From JACVRM01 sp046262315 (GTDB lineage: Bacteria > Actinomycetota > Thermoleophilia > Gaiellales > Gaiellaceae): 10,786 nucleotides of DNA. The position numbers and the translations under genes are program-made. Location of the stretch: contig JBHEMZ010000137.1 in assembly GCA_046262315.1 (NCBI GenBank), positions 1 through 10,786 of the forward strand. Reading direction: 5' to 3'. This document shows positions 6,571 through 10,786 of the stretch, piece after piece. How positions within the stretch are numbered: position 1 is the first letter of the stretch; the number at the start of each line of letters is the position of its first letter. A model generated the notes under the pieces. The model saw only the letters and a list, made by a program, of their open reading frames with translations, searched no databases and was not told the origin of the DNA.

Positions 6571-7185
6571 TCAGAGCAAGGCGAGGCCGCGCCGCCCGGC
6601 CAGCACGACCCACGCAAGTAGCAGCCCCTCGGCGAGCCGGACGGTGACCGGTGACGCGGCGTCCATGAACGCCATCACGAAAGCGGCGAGCGCGACGAGC
6701 CCGAGCACGAGGGTGACGCGACGAAAGCCGCGCCAGCGCTCGTCGTGTCGAAACGCCCTTGCCAGCACGAGGGGAGCAGCGAACGAGGCGGGAAAGCCGA
6801 CGAGGAAGCCGATTGCGTGAACGACGCCGTGGAACGTTTGGTCTGCCCCCTCCGGGTCGATGTTGCCGGCACCGAGCAGAATCCAGGCAAGCGCAGCGAC
6901 GGCCAGCAAGACGACTCCGATGCGGCCGGACCTCGACTGCGCGAGGGTCAGCCAGAACAGCACTGACAACGCGGCGAAGCCGACTGCGACTGAGAAGAAG
7001 GCGACGTTCATCAGCCAGCCGTAGTCGCCGAGCGCGTACTCGCTCAGAGCATCGTTGTCGTTCGTCTCGGATTGGACGAAATGGAGGACAACGAGCAGGA
7101 GGAGAGCAGCCACCGGACAAGCGATCGCAAGCGGCGCAGCGACTCGCGTCCAGGAGGCCTGAAGTTCAGCTGGCCGGCTGTTCAC
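6571..7185 (-). CDS. DUF998-family integral membrane protein
   Basis: A 204-residue protein of unknown function with about six hydrophobic helices. The first helix (about 15-38, VAAPLAIACPVAALLLLVVLHF) is followed by the family-typical loop DNDALSEYALGDYGWLMN. Next come helices with FFSVAVGFAALSVLFWL and IGVVLLAVAALAWILLG, the loop NIDPEGADQTFHGVVHAIG (the NxDPxG..THG..H signature), and further helices to the end. Length and loop motifs fit DUF998 well. The start is GTG at 7185; an overlapping ATG at 7187 is out of frame and the Shine-Dalgarno match is weak. The stop TGA at 6571 is followed in the same frame by the small reading frame at 6409-6570. The cyclase gene follows on the same strand but a hairpin intervenes. 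Role unknown. Confidence 0.85.
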   Translation of the reverse strand: MNSRPAELQASWTRVAAPLAIACPVAALLLLVVLHFVQSETNDNDALSEYALGDYGWLMNVAFFSVAVGFAALSVLFWLTLAQSRSGRIGVVLLAVAALAWILLGAGNIDPEGADQTFHGVVHAIGFLVGFPASFAAPLVLARAFRHDERWRGFRRVTLVLGLVALAAFVMAFMDAASPVTVRLAEGLLLAWVVLAGRRGLALL

Positions 7186-7723
7186 ATTCGGGCAATCTGA
7201 CAGAAGGCGGTCGTTGCTGCGGTACAGCTCTCTTCGCTGAGGAAGTCGAGGGGTGGGCTAACGGCCCGGTCGTTCCCGAGAGCTCCACCGAGCATCGCGG
7301 AAGCTTCCGCTCTCGGCGCACCAGCTCCGGCGTGGCGACCGCTACACCACCCGCCCGCCTGGGCCTTCTGACGGACAGGTGAATCGTAGAGAGAGCGTCC
7401 CGGTCGGCGCCCGATCGTGGTAAGCCCGGCGACGCCCGCGCGATGCCGTCCCGAGCGGGATCACTCCCCGTCGAGCTGGTCCATCGAAGGGGGTGAAGAG
7501 CCGCACGCGGATGCGCCGGCGAGCTTGAAGACGGTGTAGAGGAAGTCGGCCTAGCGGAGATCTTCTGGGCCACGTAGGTGGTGCTACTTCAGGGGCGGAG
7601 GGACGCAAGATGATGCTCTCGAAGCCCCTCTCAGAGGGTGGCAAGTGTGTGGCAAGACGAGGGCGGCCGAGTACGTCCGAGCTGAGATCAGTTCGAGGAA
7701 ACTGGCCGAGTCTGCGTGTGCGC
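7186..7723. other. No confident gene; probably decayed DNA
   Basis: Open frames here (for example 7342-7782 minus, 7166-7573 minus) are Arg/Ser/Pro-rich and resemble shadows. A short minus-strand piece at 7461-7550 (DFLYTVFKLAGASACG) looks protein-like, but it is closed by a TAG on its upstream side and has no start. I see no RNA gene or repeat. The promoter of DUF998 should lie at the left edge. Confidence 0.5.
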
Positions 7724-7872
7724 CGCACCGATCTTCCGGTCGCGTGGCAAGTCGAGACAGCCCGGCGGAACGAGGCCAGCATCGCCGACGACCTGCTCGC
7801 CCGCGTGCGCGAGCGCGTGCAGCCCGAGACGGTCGCGCTCGACCGGGGCTACGACGTGTCGCCCGTGTACGC
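7724..7872 (+). pseudogene. DDE transposase fragment (IS4/IS5-like)
   Basis: About 50 residues of a cut-and-paste transposase: DLPVAWQVETARRNE, then a helical stretch DDLLARVRERVQPE, then TVALDRGYDVSPVY. The LPxAWxVETARxNE and xDxGYDxxxVY segments are typical of the RNase-H-like core of IS4/IS5-type transposases, and the Asp in LDRGYD is probably the second catalytic Asp. The N-terminal domain, first Asp and catalytic Glu are missing. At its 3' end it runs directly into an alpha/beta-hydrolase fragment in another frame, without a spacer. The open frame extends upstream to 7610 but those residues do not look like transposase. Confidence 0.65.
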
Positions 7873-8233
7873 GAATCGGCCGGCTGGTGGGATTACGCCG
7901 ACGCTGTCGTGGGAGAGATCGGCGACGGCAGCGAGGTGATCGTCGTCGGTCATTCGCTCGGCGGCTTCACCGCAGCGCTCGTCTGCGCCCGCGTTCCGGT
8001 CGACCTGCTCGTCCTCGTCGCGGCGATGATTCCGTCGCCCGGCGAGCTCTTCGACGACTGGTGGGCGAACAGCCGCTACGAGGCGAGCGGCTACGACGAC
8101 GTCTTCTACCACGACGTGCATCCCGACCTTGCGGCCGAGGCGCAGCGGCGAACGAGACGAGACCTCGCGCGCGCTGCGCGAACCATGGCCGCTCCCGCGA
8201 CTCGATGTCGCCGCCGAGACGCAGCAGACGTGA
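7873..8233 (+). pseudogene. Alpha/beta-hydrolase, internal fragment with frameshift
   Basis: Remnant of a small alpha/beta-hydrolase. It reads ESAGWWDYADAVVGEIGDG, then VIVVGHSLGGFTAALV with the nucleophile elbow GHSLGG, then PVDLLVLVAAMIPSPGE, WWANSRYEASGYDDVFYHDV. Near 8150 the frame shifts: the expected continuation ETSRALREPWPLPRLD is found in the frame that ends at the TGA at 8231-8233. The N-terminal strands (about the first third) are replaced by the transposase scrap, and the C-terminal part with the catalytic acid and His is missing. It cannot be active. A hairpin lies 13 bp after the stop. Confidence 0.75.
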
Positions 8234-8246
8234 TGGCTGACGCTGA

Positions 8247-8279
8247 CCGTCGGGCGACGCGAACGACGTTGCCCGACGG
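8247..8279 (+). terminator. Hairpin after the hydrolase remnant
   Basis: Perfect 9-bp stem CCGTCGGGC / GCCCGACGG with a 15-nt loop, 13 bp past the remnant's stop codon. There is no T-tract. It may be the surviving terminator of that gene or chance in GC-rich DNA. Confidence 0.4.
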
Positions 8280-8599
8280 GGGCTCACCGAACGCCTCACG
8301 GCCCAATGATCGCCGGAACGGCGTGCGCGGGCCCGGCTTCTAGGCGAGCCGCCGGCGCTGTTTGAGAAGAACCGTTCTCGGGTTCGCCGAACTCGCGAGA
8401 GAGCTCGCCCCGCCGAGGCTCGCGCGAGCACCGAGTCCGACAGCCGCCGCGAGGAGATCGACCTGCTGCTCCCCGGTACCGGACTACCGAGGTTCGCGGC
8501 GAAGTCGGGCGTTTGCTATGCGGCGTTGCGGGCAAGGTCGTAGGGCGCGTTCACGAGAGGGGATGACAGCGGACGCGCGCGGCCCGTTTTGCGGTAGAC
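8280..8599. other. No confident gene; upstream region of the peptide operon
   Basis: Open frames here have codon use unlike the intact genes and no recognisable domains. The promoter of the 8613 gene must lie in or upstream of this stretch, but I cannot pick a clear -35/-10 pair. The sequence just before the ribosome binding site is locally less GC-rich (CGTTTTGCGGTAGACA). Confidence 0.5.
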
Positions 8600-8607
8600 A
8601 AGGAGGT
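8600..8607 (+). promoter_or_regulatory. Strong Shine-Dalgarno site for the 71-residue protein
   Basis: AAGGAGGT lies 5 nt before the GTG at 8613. It is a near-perfect match to the anti-Shine-Dalgarno sequence, the best in the window, and it fixes the start of a gene that has no recognised family. Confidence 0.85.
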
Positions 8608-8612
8608 GTGCA

Positions 8613-8828
8613 GTGCTTGCTGAAAAGCCGACGCTCGGCTGGGACGAGATCGAAGCTCAGGTACCGCTCGAGCTTCCGGCACGGGACATGTTGCTCATCA
8701 CGGTCATCATCACGAACGTGCTGAACAACAACACGATCACGGTTGACGTTCGCAACGTCAATGTCGCGGTGCAGCTTTGTGCGCAGCTGATCGCGACGGG
8801 CAACTTCGACTGCGACATCCAGCAGTAG
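8613..8828 (+). CDS. Small Cys/Asn-rich protein, putative peptide precursor
   Basis: A 71-residue protein with two parts. Residues 1-26 are acidic and leader-like (AEKPTLGWDEIEAQVPLELPARDM). Residues 27-71 are hydrophobic and strand-like: LLITVIITNVLNNN, then TITVDVRNVNVAVQL in which Val or Ile occurs at nearly every second position, then Cys56 and Cys67 and an end DCDIQQ. Asn is frequent (35, 38-40, 48, 50, 64). There is no classical signal peptide and no transmembrane helix. The start GTG is fixed by the strong ribosome binding site at 8600-8607. The gene is followed, after a hairpin, by a membrane metalloprotease with a peptide-recognition-like N-terminus. I infer a ribosomally made precursor that is cut or exported by that protease. 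It could instead be a small structural protein that self-assembles. I do not recognise a named family. Confidence 0.7.
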   Translation: MLAEKPTLGWDEIEAQVPLELPARDMLLITVIITNVLNNNTITVDVRNVNVAVQLCAQLIATGNFDCDIQQ

Positions 8829-8838
8829 CGTCACTCGG

Positions 8839-8877
8839 GCGAGCCGGGCGGGCGCTGGGTTGACCTGCCCGGCTCGC
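8839..8877 (+). promoter_or_regulatory. Stable hairpin between precursor and protease, possible attenuator
   Basis: Perfect 11-bp stem: GCGAGCCGGGC at 8839-8849 pairs with 8867-8877, with a 17-nt loop. It lies wholly in the 60-bp gap between the two genes and ends 11 bp before the protease ATG. With the strong site before the small protein and no visible Shine-Dalgarno before the protease, it would lower protease expression by partial termination or stabilise the upstream message. The function is inferred; the pairing is seen. Confidence 0.6.
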
Positions 8878-8888
8878 GCTCGCTGCCG

Positions 8889-10547
8889 ATGAGCACACCG
8901 GACGGCGTCGAACGAAGCGGCTCGACGCGGCGCTTTCGCCGTGCTGCACGCTTGGAGCTGCTCGGTCGGGCGTCGGACAGCGGCTTCGCCGAAGCGCAGT
9001 GGCTGGTGGAGCGCGACGGGCGGTTCGTACAGCTGCCCGAGCCGCTCTACCGCGTGCTGGAGCAGCTGGGCACTTCGGCCGACCCAGCTGAGCTCGCGGA
9101 AGCAGTCAGCCGCGAGGCCCCGTGGAAGATGACGGCCGAGCAGGCCGAGCACCTACTCGCGACGAAGCTCGTTCCGGCCGGACTCGTCGAAGCCGACGGT
9201 CAGGAACGCGCGGCGCCAGCTCGCGCGCCTTCTCTTTTGCAGGTCGGCGCGCGGATGAAGCTGATGGGGCCTCGGCTCGTGGGGCCGGCGGCGCGAACGC
9301 TTCGGTTCCTGCACGCGCCACCGCTGTTGATCCCGTTGCTCGCCGCGATCGGCGCCGCCCACTTCGCGATGTACGCCACGGGAGCTTCGGAACGCGCGAT
9401 CCTCGCCGTCCTACGCGAGCCGACGCTCGTCGGCGTCGCCTTCGCGCTGATCGTGGTAGGCGGGTTCTTCCATGAGCTCGGCCACGCATCGGGGCTGGTC
9501 TACGGCGGCGGCCGCGTGCGCGCGATGGGCGTTGGTTTCTATCTGATTTACCCTGCGTTCTACACGGACACGAGCGACGCCTATCGCCTCGGTCGCTGGG
9601 CACGCGTCCGTGTCGACCTAGGAGGCTTTTACTTCCACCAGCTTTTCGCGGCGTTGATCACCGCCGTCTCGTTGGCGACTGGCCTGGACGCGCTGCTTCT
9701 CGTCGCACTCGTGATCGACCTGGAAATGCTTCGGCAGCTGCTGTTCCCGTTTCTTCGCCTCGACGGGTACTGGCTGCTCTCGGATCTCACCGGCGTGCCG
9801 GATCTCTTCACCGTCGTCCGACCGTTCCTCCGCGGCCTTCTGCGACCGCACCAATTGCCGCGCCTCCCGCCGCTCAAACGGTGGGTCGCCGCGACGCTTG
9901 CCGTGTACGCCGGTGTCGCGATTCCGATGCTCGGGTTACTGCTGTACTTGTTCGCTTCGCGGGCCCCGGGCTACGTCGCGGTGGCATGGGACTCCTGGCA
10001 GACCGACCTCGACAAGCTTCAGCAGGCGCTCGACACCGGCTCACCGTTCGCGGCGTTCGTCACCGTCGTCGAGCTCGGCATCCTCCTGCTGCCCGTCGTC
10101 GGCACGGCCTACATGGTCTCGGTGGTCGCGCGAATCGTTCTAGCCGTGCGCAAGCGAACGGCCCTAACGCGGGACGGCGTTCGACTCGGCGAAGATGGAG
10201 CGACGGCCGAGACTTGGTTCGTGCAGGTCAGCGTGCCCCGTCGATCCGCTGTCACTGCTTGGCACACCGTCGCGTCGGCCTCCAACCCCGCAGCGGCAGC
10301 GAGAATGGCACAGGTCGCCACACGCGTGCCCTGCGCCGGCGTCGCCGTCGTCGGCCGAGTCGTGTCCTCGGCCGATCTAGCGGCAGGCGAGCGGTACCTC
10401 GCGTCGCTCGAGATGGACACGGCCGAGTTCGCAGAGTACGGCCGCGAGTTGCAGCTGCGCGCACGAGTCTCGGAACCGAAAAGCGGGCCAGAGCTGCCGG
10501 CACGCGCCAGCGAGCCGGAACCGACTCGAGTCGCCGAAGCGAACTAG
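8889..10547 (+). CDS. M50-type membrane zinc metalloprotease with PqqD/RRE-like N-terminal domain
   Basis: A 552-residue membrane protein of the peptide zinc metalloprotease group (M50-like, as in B. subtilis YydH). Residues about 35-100 look like a PqqD-type winged helix or RiPP recognition element: DGRFVQLPEPLYRVLEQLG, PAELAEAV, TAEQAEHLLATKLVPAGLVEAD. Membrane helices lie at about 146-164, 179-195, 250-277, 334-356 and 398-430. The zinc site is HELGH (His195, Glu196, His199); FLRLDGYWLLSDL supplies a likely third ligand, Asp292, in the position typical of this group. GFYLIYPAFYTDTSDAYRL after the HExxH is also family-like. Residues 440-552 are a soluble C-terminal part with a charged Pro/Glu-rich end. 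Start ATG at 8889 has no clear Shine-Dalgarno. Intact; the likely partner is the small protein just upstream. Confidence 0.88.
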   Translation: MSTPDGVERSGSTRRFRRAARLELLGRASDSGFAEAQWLVERDGRFVQLPEPLYRVLEQLGTSADPAELAEAVSREAPWKMTAEQAEHLLATKLVPAGLVEADGQERAAPARAPSLLQVGARMKLMGPRLVGPAARTLRFLHAPPLLIPLLAAIGAAHFAMYATGASERAILAVLREPTLVGVAFALIVVGGFFHELGHASGLVYGGGRVRAMGVGFYLIYPAFYTDTSDAYRLGRWARVRVDLGGFYFHQLFAALITAVSLATGLDALLLVALVIDLEMLRQLLFPFLRLDGYWLLSDLTGVPDLFTVVRPFLRGLLRPHQLPRLPPLKRWVAATLAVYAGVAIPMLGLLLYLFASRAPGYVAVAWDSWQTDLDKLQQALDTGSPFAAFVTVVELGILLLPVVGTAYMVSVVARIVLAVRKRTALTRDGVRLGEDGATAETWFVQVSVPRRSAVTAWHTVASASNPAAAARMAQVATRVPCAGVAVVGRVVSSADLAAGERYLASLEMDTAEFAEYGRELQLRARVSEPKSGPELPARASEPEPTRVAEAN

Positions 10548-10563
10548 CCGCTTTATCTAGTCA

Positions 10564-10582
10564 GCGGTCTGCCTATGACCGC
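10564..10582 (+). terminator. First hairpin after the metalloprotease gene
   Basis: Perfect 6-bp stem GCGGTC / GACCGC with a 7-nt loop (TGCCTAT), 16 bp past the TAG stop at 10545-10547. No T-tract follows. It may act together with the longer hairpin at 10598-10627. Confidence 0.35.
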
Positions 10583-10597
10583 CGTGAGGGCAGGCGT

Positions 10598-10627
10598 CCC
10601 CGCAAAATGAACTAGTGATTTGCGGGG
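10598..10627. terminator. Symmetrical hairpin between convergent genes
   Basis: Perfect 9-bp stem CCCCGCAAA / TTTGCGGGG with a 12-nt loop that contains the palindrome ACTAGT. It lies between the metalloprotease (plus, stop 10547) and the convergent frame on the minus strand (stop 10662), so it is well placed as a bidirectional terminator. It could also be the end of the mobile element to which that minus-strand frame may belong. Confidence 0.5.
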
Positions 10628-10661
10628 GAAACGTCGCGTTCGACGCGTAGGGTTCGCAAAC

Positions 10662-10786
10662 TCAGGCGGTCTCGTATTGATGGATGAGTCCGCCGAGGAG
10701 ATCGCGACGCCGTAGACGATTCGTCCCGTCCGGCGGAATCGCGTCTCGGCCATCGGGCGGGATGAGGTCGTGCGCGCGCTGCGGCC
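10662..10786 (-). CDS. C-terminal end of a convergent reading frame, possibly transposase/integrase
   Basis: Only the last 40 codons are in the window (TGA at 10662-10664). They read QRAHDLIPPDGRDAIPPDG, then TNRLRRRDLLGGLIHQYETA. A basic RRRxLLGGLIHxY end followed by small residues is, from memory, common at the C-termini of actinobacterial transposases or integrases of the rve type. With no catalytic residues visible this is tentative. The competing frame (10553-10753 minus) is Arg/Ser/Thr-rich and looks like a shadow. Whether the gene is whole beyond the window cannot be told. Confidence 0.4.
   Translation of the reverse strand, partial: PQRAHDLIPPDGRDAIPPDGTNRLRRRDLLGGLIHQYETA

Noticed and set aside
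7342..7782. 146-codon minus-strand frame
   Set aside because: Arg/Pro/Ser-rich, no domain, and it overlaps the start of a recognisable transposase fragment on the plus strand.
8362..8612. Plus-strand frames reading LFEKNRSRVRRTRERARPAE and MRRTVLGFAELARELAPP
   Set aside because: Third codon positions are not G/C-biased as in the intact genes, no domain is recognisable, and both run into the region just before the strong ribosome binding site.
8484..9152. 222-codon minus-strand frame opposite the small protein and the metalloprotease start
   Set aside because: Antisense to two well-supported genes, with no ribosome binding site or recognisable domain.
1..10786. CRISPR arrays, tRNA and rRNA genes
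   Set aside because: No regularly spaced direct repeats, cloverleaf-like sequences or conserved rRNA segments were seen by reading both strands; a covariance-model scan would be needed to exclude small RNAs.

Overview
The window is GC-rich DNA with strongly GC-biased third codon positions. It looks actinobacterial, and a Thermoleophilia-like soil actinobacterium (Gaiellales or Solirubrobacterales) is my best guess. That guess rests on the repertoire: a collagen-like plus lamin-tail surface protein, Ig-like domains with an LWPPNHKLV-type motif, a hydrolase-cyclase fusion and a peptide-type M50 metalloprotease. It is an inference from gene content, not a phylogenetic result.

Layout. 1-1580 (minus): partial membrane GT2 (cellulose-synthase-like) glycosyltransferase. 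1656-4840: a graveyard of gene fragments joined almost end to end: a frameshifted LuxR tail, a tyrosine-recombinase C-terminus, a frameshifted collagen-like/lamin-tail surface protein, a truncated IS3 OrfB, and two copies of one Ig-like surface domain placed tail to tail. 4898-7185 (minus): an intact alpha/beta-hydrolase/class III cyclase fusion, a small orphan reading frame and a DUF998 membrane protein. 7186-8599: mostly non-coding or decayed, with a DDE-transposase scrap fused to a decayed alpha/beta-hydrolase. 8600-10547 (plus): a compact intact unit with a very good ribosome binding site, a 71-residue Cys/Asn-rich small protein, an 11-bp hairpin, and a 552-residue membrane zinc metalloprotease with a PqqD/RRE-like N-terminus. 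10548-10786: two hairpins and the C-terminal end of a convergent reading frame.

How the genes fit together. The pair at 8613-10547 is the most interesting part. A short leader-like peptide gene with a strong ribosome binding site precedes an M50 protease whose N-terminus resembles a peptide-recognition domain, and a hairpin separates them. This fits a minimal RiPP or peptide-maturation/export system in which the protease binds and cuts the small protein at the membrane. No modifying enzyme is visible, so the assignment is an inference. The other intact genes (glycosyltransferase, cyclase fusion, DUF998) are envelope or signalling functions with no obvious link to it. The fragments on both sides suggest repeated insertion, deletion and inversion of accessory DNA.
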